DNA from: CAYTTR01 sp964440805
GTDB lineage: Bacteria > Acidobacteriota > Aminicenantia > Aminicenantales > Aminicenantaceae
NCBI GenBank assembly: GCA_964440805.1
Contig: CAYTTR010000004.1
Location: forward strand, 1 to 64,000
Reading direction: 5' to 3'
Length of the DNA: 64,000 nt
The notes beneath the pieces are model-generated. The model was given only the letters and a program-made list of their open reading frames with translations. It did no database searches and had not been told where the DNA came from. The first letter of the stretch is position 1. The number at the start of each line of letters is the position of its first letter. This document shows positions 26,241-34,703 of this stretch, in pieces. Position numbers and translations under genes: made by a program.

Positions 26241-27344
26241 GTGGAGGATTTGTTACAATACTGGATTGCTTTAAATCTTGTTCTGGCGGAGAAGATAAAA
26301 GAAGCGGCTCTGATTCGCCGTGTTTACCCGGATATTTCCCAATTGTTCAAGGCCGGAAAAAGTGAGCTGACTGCCCTGGGCCTCAAAGATGAGCTAGTAA
26401 AGGCCTTGACTGTTTCCCAGACATTGCATAAAGCCGAAAGAATACTACAAAAATGCCGCCGGGAGGGAGTGGATATTCTTACCCGGAATGATAGCCGGTA
26501 TCCGGACAGGCTTCGAGAAATATTTGATCCGCCGGACGTCCTGTACTGTAAAGGAAAATTGGAAGTGCTTCAAAAACCATCAGTGGCCGTTGTGGGTTCC
26601 AGAAAACCCACCGCCTACGGAAGAATGATGGCCGAACGACTAACGGAAGATCTGTCTTCGGGGGGATTAGTGGTGGTCAGTGGGCTGGCTCACGGGATTG
26701 ATTCTGCTGCTCACTGGGGAGCTCTCCGGGGAGGAGAGACAGTTGCGGTGCTTGGCTCAGGAATGGAACAAATTTATCCAAAGGAAAACTTAAGGCTGGC
26801 TTCCAAGGTTGCAGAAAAAGGAGTCGTGGTTACAGAGTATCCTCCTCGCAGCCGCCCCCTGGGATATCATTTTCCTTTGAGAAATCGAATTATCAGCGGC
26901 CTTTCCTTAGCCTGTATTGTGGTGGAAGCCGCCCGGCGCAGCGGTTCTTTAATAACAGCCAGGCTTGCCCTGGAACATGGAAGAGAGGTCATGGCTGTCC
27001 CGGGAAATGTAACTTCTGAGTTAAGCTGGGGGCCGCACTGGTTAATTCAGTCTGGGGCAAAACTTATCCGGAACTGGGAAGATGTGGCCGAAGAGCTTCC
27101 TTCGCCCTGGAGAGAAGATCTTTTAACCAAGAAGGAGGCAAAACCTGCCTCAAGGCCGGACTTGACAACTGAGGAGCAGAATATATTAGCTAAAATAAGC
27201 TCTGACTCGACAGTCCATATTGATGAACTGGTGGAAGGAAGTAAATGGTCCGTCTCGGAGATGCTTACTCATCTTCTTAATCTGGAGCTAAAAGGATACG
27301 TTATACAACTGGCTGGGAAAAATTTCATTGGCAAGGATAGCTAA
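26241..27344 (+). CDS. dprA: DNA processing protein DprA
   Basis: DprA loads RecA onto incoming single-stranded DNA during natural transformation. The extended Rossmann domain has VAVVGSRKPTAYGRMMAERL split around residue 112, VVSGLAHGIDSAAH, LGSGMEQIYP and the late ARRSGSLITARLALEHGREV. A short winged-helix-like C-terminal domain (about 300-367) is present. I chose GTG at 26241, seven bases after the usp stop, because VEDLLQYWIALNLV matches the usual start and the longer frame would run into usp. It is followed by topA (two bases) and xerC/D, a very common order. Confidence 0.93.
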   Translation: MEDLLQYWIALNLVLAEKIKEAALIRRVYPDISQLFKAGKSELTALGLKDELVKALTVSQTLHKAERILQKCRREGVDILTRNDSRYPDRLREIFDPPDVLYCKGKLEVLQKPSVAVVGSRKPTAYGRMMAERLTEDLSSGGLVVVSGLAHGIDSAAHWGALRGGETVAVLGSGMEQIYPKENLRLASKVAEKGVVVTEYPPRSRPLGYHFPLRNRIISGLSLACIVVEAARRSGSLITARLALEHGREVMAVPGNVTSELSWGPHWLIQSGAKLIRNWEDVAEELPSPWREDLLTKKEAKPASRPDLTTEEQNILAKISSDSTVHIDELVEGSKWSVSEMLTHLLNLELKGYVIQLAGKNFIGKDS

Positions 27345-27346
27345 TA

Positions 27347-29605
27347 ATGAAACTGGTTATTGTTGAATCGCCGGCTAAGGCCAAGACGGTCAATCGTTAT
27401 TTAGGAAAAGACTTCCGGGTTATGGCCACTATGGGTCATATCCAGGATCTTCCCAAGACGAGCCTGGGAGTGGATATTGAGAAAGATTTCAAACCTAAAT
27501 TTAAAATAATTGATGGCCGTAAGAAGATCGTTTACCAGTTGACTAAAGCCGCTGAAGAAGCTGCTGCTGTTTATCTTGCGGCTGACCCGGACCGGGAAGG
27601 AGAAGCCATTTGCTGGCATCTTTCGGAAATCCTTAACAAGGTTAATCCAAACATTAACCGGGTTCTTTTCCATGAAATAACCAAAAACGCTATTTCCGAG
27701 TCTTTCCAGGAAGGGGGGCAGCTCGACAGGGGAAAAATCGATGCTCAACTAACCAGAAGGATTCTGGACAGGCTTGTTGGTTACCTGATCAGCCCTCTTC
27801 TTTGGGAGAAAGTGGGCAAAGGATTAAGTGCAGGCCGGGTTCAATCTATTTCCCTGCGCCTTATTTGTGAGCGGGAAAAAGAGATAAAAAACTTTGTTCC
27901 CCAGGAATACTGGACCATTACCGCTGCCCTTAAAGCATCTTCTCCTCCTCTTTTCAAAGCATCCTTGGCCAAAATCGAGGGAAAAAAAGTCCGGGTGAAA
28001 ACAGGCGAGGAGGCCAAGACCATTGTTTCAGAGCTGGAAAAACTTCCCTTTATTTTAAAAAACATTGTCCGTAAACAGAAGAAAAAAACTCCTCCTCCTG
28101 CTTACATTACCAGTACCCTCCAGCAGGATTGTTTTAGAATTTTCCGTTATCCAGTTAAAAAAACCATGTCTGTGGCCCAGCGTCTTTATGAAGGGTTGGA
28201 TGTGGGCAAGAGAGGCCGGACAGGATTAATAACTTACATGAGAACTGATTCGGTTCGAGTTTCGCCCCTGGCATTGTCTTTAGCCAGAAAATATATAGCT
28301 GAAAATTTTCCTGCACAGTACCTTCCTGCCAAAGCCAGAATCTACAGGAATAAAAAGAAAACCCAGGATGCCCATGAAGCCATTCGGCCGACCCATTTCG
28401 CTCTTCCCCCGGAAAAAGTCAAACCTTATCTCAAAAAGGATGAATACAATCTCTATTCATTGATTTGGAAACGGTTCCTTGCTTCTCAGATGAGCCAGGC
28501 CATTATTGATGAAACGGAATTTAAGATTGAGGCCGGGAAATATGGTTTTTCCGCTAAGGGAGAGGTGATCCGGTTTGACGGATTCATGGCCCTTTATTCC
28601 AGGCAGAAAGAAGATAAGGCTCTGCCGCCGGCCAGGGAAGGGGAAACCCTATCCCTTCTGGAGCTGGAGCCGAAGCAGAATTTCACTCAGCCTCCTCCCC
28701 GGTATACAGAAGGCTCGCTGGTCAAGGAGCTGGAAGCCCGTGGGATAGGAAGGCCCAGTACCTATGCTCCGATTATTGCCACCCTCCAGGACAGGGTTTA
28801 CGTGGTTAAAGAGGCTGGGAAGTTTGTTCCTACTGATTTGGGCCTCTTTGTCACGGATTTTCTGATCAAGCATTTTCCCGATCTTATGGAATTCGAGTTT
28901 ACAGCCCTCTTAGAGGAGGAATTAGACCGGGTAAGCCAAGGCGAACTCGACTGGAAAGAATCATTGAAATCTTACTATGCTCTTCTTGAAAAAGACCTGA
29001 ATGAAGCCCGGAAAGAGGAAAGCATAAAGGCCAATGGCATACCTGTTGAAGATGTCTGTCCCCATTGTGGGAAGAGATTGGTGATTAAGGAGGGCCGGTA
29101 CGGCCGCTTTAAAGCCTGTTCAGGTTACCCAGAGTGTACATACAAGGAAAGTCTGGTCAAGAAGGAAGTCAAGACATTAGAGGAAAACTGTCCTTTGTGT
29201 GGAGCTCATCTGGTTGTCCGTAAGGGAAAATATGGAACTTTCATAGCCTGTTCCGATTATCCCAAGTGCCGTTACACCAAGAAAGAAAAGGAAGATACAG
29301 GGCTTCCCTGTCCCCTGGATTGCGGAGGGACTTTAGTTAAAAGAAAAACCAGGCGCGGTAAAGAGTTTACCGGATGCAGCAACTTTCCTCGTTGCCGCTT
29401 TGCCACCTGGGGCATTCCAGAGGAAAGAACCTGTCCTCAGTGTGGGCGGAAGGTGCTCTTTTTCAAAAGGGAAAAGGGAAAGTCCCGGCGTTACTGTGCT
29501 TCAGAAGACTGCGGTTATCAAGAGGAAATTTCCTCTGATTCTAAAAAGAAGCCAAAAGCTATTTCTTCCGGGGAGATCAAGACAGAGAATCCGGAAGCCC
29601 AATGA
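27347..29605 (+). CDS. topA: DNA topoisomerase I
   Basis: Type IA topoisomerase that relaxes negative supercoils. The Toprim domain starts LVIVESPAKAKTV with the acidic ADPDREGEAICWHL set near residue 80. The active-site tyrosine is in GLITYMRTDSVR near residue 294. The C-terminal end has four zinc-ribbon units, each a Cys pair plus downstream Cys residues: CPHC, CPLC, CPLDC and CPQC. The 752-residue length is typical. It begins two bases after dprA and overlaps xerC/D by four bases, so the three are co-translated. Confidence 0.97.
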   Translation: MKLVIVESPAKAKTVNRYLGKDFRVMATMGHIQDLPKTSLGVDIEKDFKPKFKIIDGRKKIVYQLTKAAEEAAAVYLAADPDREGEAICWHLSEILNKVNPNINRVLFHEITKNAISESFQEGGQLDRGKIDAQLTRRILDRLVGYLISPLLWEKVGKGLSAGRVQSISLRLICEREKEIKNFVPQEYWTITAALKASSPPLFKASLAKIEGKKVRVKTGEEAKTIVSELEKLPFILKNIVRKQKKKTPPPAYITSTLQQDCFRIFRYPVKKTMSVAQRLYEGLDVGKRGRTGLITYMRTDSVRVSPLALSLARKYIAENFPAQYLPAKARIYRNKKKTQDAHEAIRPTHFALPPEKVKPYLKKDEYNLYSLIWKRFLASQMSQAIIDETEFKIEAGKYGFSAKGEVIRFDGFMALYSRQKEDKALPPAREGETLSLLELEPKQNFTQPPPRYTEGSLVKELEARGIGRPSTYAPIIATLQDRVYVVKEAGKFVPTDLGLFVTDFLIKHFPDLMEFEFTALLEEELDRVSQGELDWKESLKSYYALLEKDLNEARKEESIKANGIPVEDVCPHCGKRLVIKEGRYGRFKACSGYPECTYKESLVKKEVKTLEENCPLCGAHLVVRKGKYGTFIACSDYPKCRYTKKEKEDTGLPCPLDCGGTLVKRKTRRGKEFTGCSNFPRCRFATWGIPEERTCPQCGRKVLFFKREKGKSRRYCASEDCGYQEEISSDSKKKPKAISSGEIKTENPEAQ

Positions 29606-30486
29606 AAAAGCAGATAGAAAAATTTATCGACTATCTCCAGCATGAAAGAAATGCCTCTTCCCACACAGTGAATAGTTACCGGAGAGATCTGCAACAATTT
29701 GAACGCTACTTGAAACAGAAAAAAGTTGGATTCCGGGAGGTGGATAATACAGTTTTAAGAGGATTCCTGGCATCTCTTTACCTCCAGCAGCTGAAAAAAA
29801 CTTCTGTTTCCAGAAAATTGGCAGCTATCCGGTCTTTTTTCCAATTTTGTCTCCAGAAGAAAATTGTTAAAGACAATCCAGCCAAGATTGTTTCCACTCC
29901 CCGCCTTGAGAAACATGTTCCTTCTTTTCTCACCGAGGAAGAAATAAGCCTGTTTTTGGATTTTCCGGTTTCGAATAAGTCTCTCGACCGCAGGGATGAT
30001 GCCCTTCTTGAGCTCCTTTATGCCACCGGCATTAGAGTGAGTGAATTAGTGGGTATTAATCTCGATGACCTTAATTTTGAGGAACGGTTTATCCGTATCA
30101 GAGGGAAAGGAAAGAAAGAAAGGCTGGTTCCCTTTGGGGCAAGAGCCGATGAGAAACTCAGCCGCTACCTCAAAATAAGGCAGCAGATTAATGAGGGAAA
30201 AATTGATGAGAAAGCACTTTTTCTTAATTATAAGGGATCAAGGATTTCGCCCCGCTCAGTGGAAAGGATTGTTAAGAAGGCTTTAAACAGGACAGCTATA
30301 AAAAGAAATATCAGTCCTCATTCTTTAAGACATTCTTTTGCCTCCCATCTTCTCAGCCGGGGAGCTGATTTAAGAGTAATTCAGGAGCTTTTAGGCCATG
30401 AAAGTTTGGCCACAACTCAAAAATACACGCATCTGGATCTTAAAAAGCTTCTGGAAACCTATAAAAAAACTCACCCCCGGTCATAA
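29602..30486 (+). CDS. tyrosine recombinase XerC/XerD
   Basis: Site-specific recombinase of 294 residues that resolves chromosome dimers at dif. The N-terminal SAM-like domain (1-85) starts IEKFIDYLQHERNAS. The catalytic set is complete: R145 in ATGIRVSELVG, K169 region in GKGKKER, H240 and R243 in HSLRHSF, H266 in LLGHESL and nucleophile Y275 in TTQKYTHL. XerC versus XerD cannot be settled, but the position after topA favours XerC. Its ATG overlaps the topA stop. Confidence 0.93.
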   Translation: MKKQIEKFIDYLQHERNASSHTVNSYRRDLQQFERYLKQKKVGFREVDNTVLRGFLASLYLQQLKKTSVSRKLAAIRSFFQFCLQKKIVKDNPAKIVSTPRLEKHVPSFLTEEEISLFLDFPVSNKSLDRRDDALLELLYATGIRVSELVGINLDDLNFEERFIRIRGKGKKERLVPFGARADEKLSRYLKIRQQINEGKIDEKALFLNYKGSRISPRSVERIVKKALNRTAIKRNISPHSLRHSFASHLLSRGADLRVIQELLGHESLATTQKYTHLDLKKLLETYKKTHPRS

Positions 30487-30670
30487 ATTTTCTGCTTTAA
30501 AATTCACTCTAAGTGCAGCCGATTACCCACAGCATCCTCATCGTCTGTGACGGGAAAACATGGATTTCATGGCATGTTTAGGACCGAGCGAAGCCGAGTG
30601 ATGTGGAAATTGCCACACTTCGCCCATATCACCCCACTATCTTGTTTATTTAGTTTCACCCTTTTCAAAC

Positions 30671-30732
30671 CGAACAAACCAGATAGACCAGATGAACGCT
30701 ATAAACGCAAAAACGCTATTAACGCGATTAAC
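30671..30732. repeat. 9-bp-period tandem array E
   Basis: Seven units such as cagatgaac, gctataaac and gctattaac; one unit is eight bases long, which shifts the phase once. Confidence 0.7.
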
Positions 30733-30756
30733 TATTCCTGTTTTTCTCGCTCCCCA

Positions 30757-30805
30757 TTTATTTAACTTAATCAACTGAACAGACCGAATAGACGGAATAG
30801 ACTGA
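30757..30805. repeat. 9-bp-period tandem array F
   Basis: About five units of the second subtype, for example cgaatagac and ggaatagac, close in sequence to array C. Together with array E it repeats the pair order seen in copy 1. Confidence 0.6.
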
Positions 30806-30960
30806 GCTACCTCTGTTGACGGTATTTTTCCGAGACTTGTCTATCTTCGAATAAGTTAGGGCCCCTAATTAATGATAATATTTTGATAATAAATAAGTTA
30901 AAAATTCACTCTTCCTGGTCTGGAGTTTGCACTTATTATTCCCGAAAGGAGGTTTCAACG

Positions 30961-31260
30961 ATGATATTATCAAAGAAAAAATTATTTGCCGGGAGTGTGC
31001 TAGTTTGTTTTCTTTTTTCTTTATGCTTTCTGGCTGTTCCGTCAGTCCAGGCTCAGTCAGGCAGCAAGATCAATATCAATAACGCCACAGCGGCTGAACT
31101 GGAAAGCCTGCCCCGGATAGGACCCAAAGTGGCTCAGAGAATTATTGACTTCCGGGAAAAAAACGGAAAGTTCAACCGGATTGAAGACATTATGAAAGTC
31201 CCGGGAATCGGGGAAAAGGTTTTCGAACAAATCAAGGACAAAATTACGGTAGGGGATTAG
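30961..31260 (+). CDS. exported ComEA-like helix-hairpin-helix protein
   Basis: A 99-residue protein: signal peptide to about residue 31 (VQAQS) and a ComEA-type tandem helix-hairpin-helix domain, ININNATAAELESLPRIG...VAQRIIDFREKNG...IEDIMKVPGIGEKVFEQI. ComEA proteins bind double-stranded DNA in the periplasm for natural transformation; here the lack of a transmembrane spacer domain makes it the short form. I chose ATG 30961 because of the AAAGGAGG site eight bases before. With dprA nearby it supports, but does not prove, competence. Confidence 0.85.
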   Translation: MILSKKKLFAGSVLVCFLFSLCFLAVPSVQAQSGSKININNATAAELESLPRIGPKVAQRIIDFREKNGKFNRIEDIMKVPGIGEKVFEQIKDKITVGD

Positions 31261-31289
31261 ACCCAGCGGGATGGTTGATTAATAAATGG

Positions 31290-31324
31290 GAGAAGGGAAG
31301 CTTCCACAGAAGACTTCCCTTCTC
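31290..31324 (+). terminator. strong hairpin after the ComEA-like gene
   Basis: A perfect 11-bp inverted repeat (GAGAAGGGAAG / CTTCCCTTCTC, 13-base loop) starts 30 bases after the stop codon. No long T tract follows, so it may stabilise the 3' end and not terminate by itself. A second 7-bp hairpin, AGAGCAT / ATGCTCT at 31449-31474 and followed by TTT, lies closer to the convergent rdgB gene. Confidence 0.5.
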
Positions 31325-31512
31325 TTCCCCTCCCAGAAAAAATATCATCTTCGGTCTGTTTTTTTGCTTTTTGTGGATGATAAGTTTACTTTGAGGATTG
31401 GTTAATGAGGCTCTCTTCCATTTTGTGTGGGGAAAATCATTGAATATGAGAGCATCGGGCATACCTTATGCTCTTTAGTTCTTTAAGCATACTTACAAAA
31501 AATAGAAGAAAA

Positions 31513-32115
31513 TTATTTAAGGTAATTTTTTAAAAATTCCCGCAGCTTTGTTAAAGCCCGGCCCCGGTGGCTAACCTTGTTTTTTACTTCCGGTTCAAGC
31601 TCAGCCAAGGTTTTGTCAAGCGGAGGATAGTAAAAGATGGGATCATAGCCGAACCCCCATCTTCCTTTTTGTTCAAAGGTAATATAACCTTCCACTTTTT
31701 CTGTGATTTCAGTAAGAACTCTTTCCTGGCTGGCAAGCACCATGGAGCAGACAAAACGGGCGGTCCTTTTTTCAAAGGGGGTGTTTTTCAAAAGACTCAA
31801 AACCTTCTCGATGTTTCGCTCATCACTGGCATTAGGAACTGAAAAACGGGCAGAGTAGATTCCGGGTGCTCCTCCCAGCTCATCCACTACCAGCCCGGAA
31901 TCTTCAGCCAGGGTAAGACCATTCCATAAAGAACGGTAAAAAAGACTTTTTTGCCTGGCATTTTCCAGAAAACTTTTTCCGGATTCAGGACAGGTCTCCT
32001 TAATCTTCAAATCAGAGAGACTAAATATCCTGATGCTTAAGGGTGAAAGATACCTTAGCAGCTCTCTTTTTTTGCCTGGATTCCAGGTGGCCAAGAGAAG
32101 GCGGGTCTCATTCAA
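31513..32115 (-). CDS. rdgB: XTP/dITP diphosphatase (RdgB/HAM1 family)
   Basis: Hydrolyses non-canonical purine triphosphates such as ITP and XTP to monophosphates, keeping them out of nucleic acids. Motifs: LLLATWNPGKKREL at the start, AEDSGLVVDELGGAPGIYSARF in the middle, WGFGYDPIFYYP and the ending VSHRGRALTKL. I propose the TTG at 32115 as start, giving 200 residues; it overlaps the end of the MgtC gene by eight bases and matches the family's first strand. A longer reading frame would begin deep inside that gene. Confidence 0.92.
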   Translation of the reverse strand: MNETRLLLATWNPGKKRELLRYLSPLSIRIFSLSDLKIKETCPESGKSFLENARQKSLFYRSLWNGLTLAEDSGLVVDELGGAPGIYSARFSVPNASDERNIEKVLSLLKNTPFEKRTARFVCSMVLASQERVLTEITEKVEGYITFEQKGRWGFGYDPIFYYPPLDKTLAELEPEVKNKVSHRGRALTKLREFLKNYLK

Positions 32116-32755
32116 TGTTAATTTCCAGAATCCCCTCGATTTGCAAAAGAAGTTGGTTGAAATTTTGTTCCTTTTCGTCTGTTGTGGAAAAACTGAGCCG
32201 TAAGAGATGGTAATCCTTTCCTTTTTTGAGAGATATTTCCCGGAATTTAATTCCTTCATGAAGGGCGAATTTCTTAATTTTCAGGAGGGCATCTTTGCTC
32301 GGATCCAGTTTCAGGTTATAGATGAAGAGAGATTTTCTTAGATAGAATTCTTCAATCCGCCTGAACAAGACCAAGGTAAGCATAATAATAATGGAAAAAA
32401 TCAAGCCGGCCATATAATAGCCGGCTCCAATTAGTAATCCTAAGCCGGCTACAACCCAGAGGGTGGCAGCGGTGGTCAGCCCGATAACCGTACCCCTTGA
32501 TTGAATAATTGTTCCGGCTCCAATAAAACCGATGCCGGTTATAACACCGGCTGCAATTCTGGCTGCTTCACTGGAAGCAATATCGTGTTCCCCGATAAGG
32601 AGGCCGGCTAAAATCATCATCATTGTTGCTCCCAGACAAATCAAGATGTTTGTCCTGAAACCGGCCGGTTTATGGCTGGATTCTCTTTCCAGGCCGATAA
32701 GACCGCCCAAGGCAACTGCCAGAAAGAGTTTTAAAATGATTTCCATAAGTTCCAT
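32108..32755 (-). CDS. MgtC/SapB family membrane protein
   Basis: Integral membrane protein of 215 residues. The N-terminal MgtC domain has four to five helices with GGLIGLERE near residue 18, SEAARIAAGVITGIGFIGAGTII near 64-86 (interrupted motif) and the LTTAATLW segment, all diagnostic. A C-terminal ACT-like soluble domain (about 140-215) has the pattern HLLRLSFSTTD. MgtC proteins affect Mg2+ homeostasis and ATP synthase in pathogens; in free-living bacteria the role is unclear. The gene overlaps rdgB. Confidence 0.88.
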   Translation of the reverse strand: MELMEIILKLFLAVALGGLIGLERESSHKPAGFRTNILICLGATMMMILAGLLIGEHDIASSEAARIAAGVITGIGFIGAGTIIQSRGTVIGLTTAATLWVVAGLGLLIGAGYYMAGLIFSIIIMLTLVLFRRIEEFYLRKSLFIYNLKLDPSKDALLKIKKFALHEGIKFREISLKKGKDYHLLRLSFSTTDEKEQNFNQLLLQIEGILEINIE

Positions 32756-32825
32756 TAGATTCTTCTCAAAATCAATTTAAGGTCAATTTATCATACTTCA
32801 TCTTCCTTAATCAATCAGCCGGGGA

Positions 32826-33734
32826 TCAATTGCCGGCCCGGTCAAAAAGGAAGGCCACCAGAAAACAAAGGAGAAGAAAAAGGGTATAGAGAAAAAATCG
32901 CCGGTGCCTGAGCAGTCTTTCCGGCTCTTCCATCACTTCTTTTTCTCGAAGAGTTTTGCGGATGATGAGGATAAAAAATAAAAGGACCGGAAAGGCCAGA
33001 ATAAAGAAAGATTCAAGCCTGAACCGGATAGCGAAGATGAAATAAGCGGTAAAAAAAACTGCAGCACTGATTATCATTCCGGCCAGCAGGTTTTGTTTGG
33101 AATAGCGCTTCAGGGAAGAACGGTACTTTCCCGCGGTTTCTTTCAGAAAACGGAATTCAGACAGCCTCTTGGCCACCATCAGAAAATTACCGAAAGCCCA
33201 CCAGGCTAAAAGAAGTGAAACCGGAGGCAGGAAGTGAGAAGGCGAATAAGTGAACCAGCCGATGAAAAAACGGATGGGATTATTGGCTGACTCGGAAACA
33301 GAATCCAGGAAAGGGATATCCTTGGTCCTGATTGGTCTTACATTGTAGAGGAAGCCGGCAATAAGCAGAGAGAGAAGAGAAATAAAAAAATAAATATTAT
33401 AAATCAGAAAGGCAACAATCAGGCAGGCGGCAGTTAAGATTATCCCTGAAAAAACCAGGAGCTTAAGATCTATTTCTCCTCTTACTAAAGGACGGTTTTT
33501 CTTGGTGGGATGATGGATATCGAAAGGAGCATCCACGATTTCATTAATGATATAATTGGATGTAGATATTCCCCAGGTAAGAAAAAAAGCCAGTACGCCT
33601 TTCCATAAAAAGGTGATAAGGTTAAATTCCTGGATAGCGGCTGGATAAAGAAAAAAGAAGGCAGCGCTGCCTATAAAAATAACCAGGCTCCGGGGCCACC
33701 TCTCCGGCCGCATCGCCTTAAAATAAGAATGCAT
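32826..33734 (-). CDS. UbiA-family prenyltransferase (DPPR synthase-like)
   Basis: Polytopic membrane enzyme of 302 residues with about eight helices. The first aspartate-rich motif reads NEIVDAPFDIHHPTKKNRPL, the second KDIPFLDSVSE. The HPTKKNRP extension after the first motif is characteristic of decaprenyl-phosphate phosphoribosyltransferases and relatives, not of quinone or heme enzymes. The probable reaction attaches a phosphorylated sugar or ring to a polyprenyl phosphate. It shares one base with the preceding methyltransferase (TAATG), so the two are coupled. Confidence 0.78.
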   Translation of the reverse strand: MHSYFKAMRPERWPRSLVIFIGSAAFFFLYPAAIQEFNLITFLWKGVLAFFLTWGISTSNYIINEIVDAPFDIHHPTKKNRPLVRGEIDLKLLVFSGIILTAACLIVAFLIYNIYFFISLLSLLIAGFLYNVRPIRTKDIPFLDSVSESANNPIRFFIGWFTYSPSHFLPPVSLLLAWWAFGNFLMVAKRLSEFRFLKETAGKYRSSLKRYSKQNLLAGMIISAAVFFTAYFIFAIRFRLESFFILAFPVLLFFILIIRKTLREKEVMEEPERLLRHRRFFLYTLFLLLCFLVAFLFDRAGN

Positions 33735-34660
33735 TATTTCATCACTTTCTTAGCGTAAACTTCCAGAGAATCGCCAAGGGCTAATTTTACCGGATATTTC
33801 CGGCAAAAAGAAGCCAATTTTCCTTTTTGTAACAATGGTTGTAAGAAAGAAAAACGGGAGAGAAGGTAGTACAGGCTGAAAGTCCAGGAATACCGGTGGA
33901 CAATAAGCGGTTGGAAACCGCACCTACGGAGAAGGAAGAACAGGCTTTTGGTTGTAAAGAAAGCCAAGTGAGCTGGGCGGTAATGCCACCATCGCTTGCC
34001 TGCCAAGCGGGCAGCTAAACTCTGAATATCTGGAGTTACCAGACAGATTACAGCCTCCGGCTTTAAAAGAAGGGAAGCTTTCCGGCAAGCAGCTAAAGGA
34101 TCAAGGATATGCTCTATAAAATCTACCATGGTCAGGGCATCGAAAGACTCTGGCTTCAAGGCTGTTTCCTCAAAAGGACTTCCTATAAGTTTTATCCTGT
34201 GCTTTCTTAAGGCTACCTCAGCAGCCCACTCGCTTGGCTCTACTCCTTCAACCTTCCAGTTTCTGTCCCTGGCCAGATCGAGAAGAATGCCGGTGGCTGC
34301 TCCCACATCTAAAAGTTTCCCTTTTTCCGGGCAAAGAATTTCCAAACGATTAAGGATAGGAATGAAGTTTTTCGCTCTACCTCCTGCTTCTTCTTCGTAA
34401 ACGGGATCTTCAACCAAGCTGTATAGTTTATTTATTGTTTCCGGGAAAGGGGCGGGATTGGCAAAGATATGACTGCAACGGCGGCAGCAATAAAGATCCC
34501 AGATTCTGCCATAGCCGCTTGCTGTTATTTTTATGGATTTCTCATCCAGCGCCTCAGGCTGAAGATTTCCTTTTTTGAAAAATTCAATATTTTCACTTGA
34601 ACAAACCGGGCATTTTTTTAACCAGTGCCACTTTTCCATCTTCAATTTCTTGGACATCAA
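33734..34660 (-). CDS. methyltransferase with N-terminal zinc-ribbon
   Basis: A 308-residue protein. An N-terminal zinc-ribbon-like segment has CPVC at about residues 16-19 and CCRRC near 55-59. The methyltransferase core follows: LLDVGAATGILLDLA near residue 107 is motif I, GVEPS ends strand 2, and FDALTMVDFIEHI is motif IV. Such proteins are common in O-antigen and exopolysaccharide clusters as sugar C- or O-methylating enzymes. It precedes and is coupled to the UbiA-type gene, suggesting action on a lipid-linked saccharide. Confidence 0.8.
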   Translation of the reverse strand: MMSKKLKMEKWHWLKKCPVCSSENIEFFKKGNLQPEALDEKSIKITASGYGRIWDLYCCRRCSHIFANPAPFPETINKLYSLVEDPVYEEEAGGRAKNFIPILNRLEILCPEKGKLLDVGAATGILLDLARDRNWKVEGVEPSEWAAEVALRKHRIKLIGSPFEETALKPESFDALTMVDFIEHILDPLAACRKASLLLKPEAVICLVTPDIQSLAARLAGKRWWHYRPAHLAFFTTKSLFFLLRRCGFQPLIVHRYSWTFSLYYLLSRFSFLQPLLQKGKLASFCRKYPVKLALGDSLEVYAKKVMK

Positions 34661-34703
34661 TATAGCTTACTCAGTAAAAAAAACTCAATAAATACATCTT
34701 GCC

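Larger units (their letters stand above)
30500..30805. repeat. composite intergenic repeat, copy 3 (no hairpin tail)
   Basis: The 474-bp gap 30487-30960 has no gene. Its left part (GATTACCCACAGCATCCTCA, 30509-30528) resembles the head of copy 2. The segment TGGAAATT...CACTTCGCCCAT (to 30627) matches copy 1. Two 9-bp arrays follow. The R-type double hairpin is missing. A TTAGGGCCCCTAA-like dyad lies near 30856. The rest to 30960 is A+T-rich upstream region of the ComEA-like gene. Confidence 0.5.
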
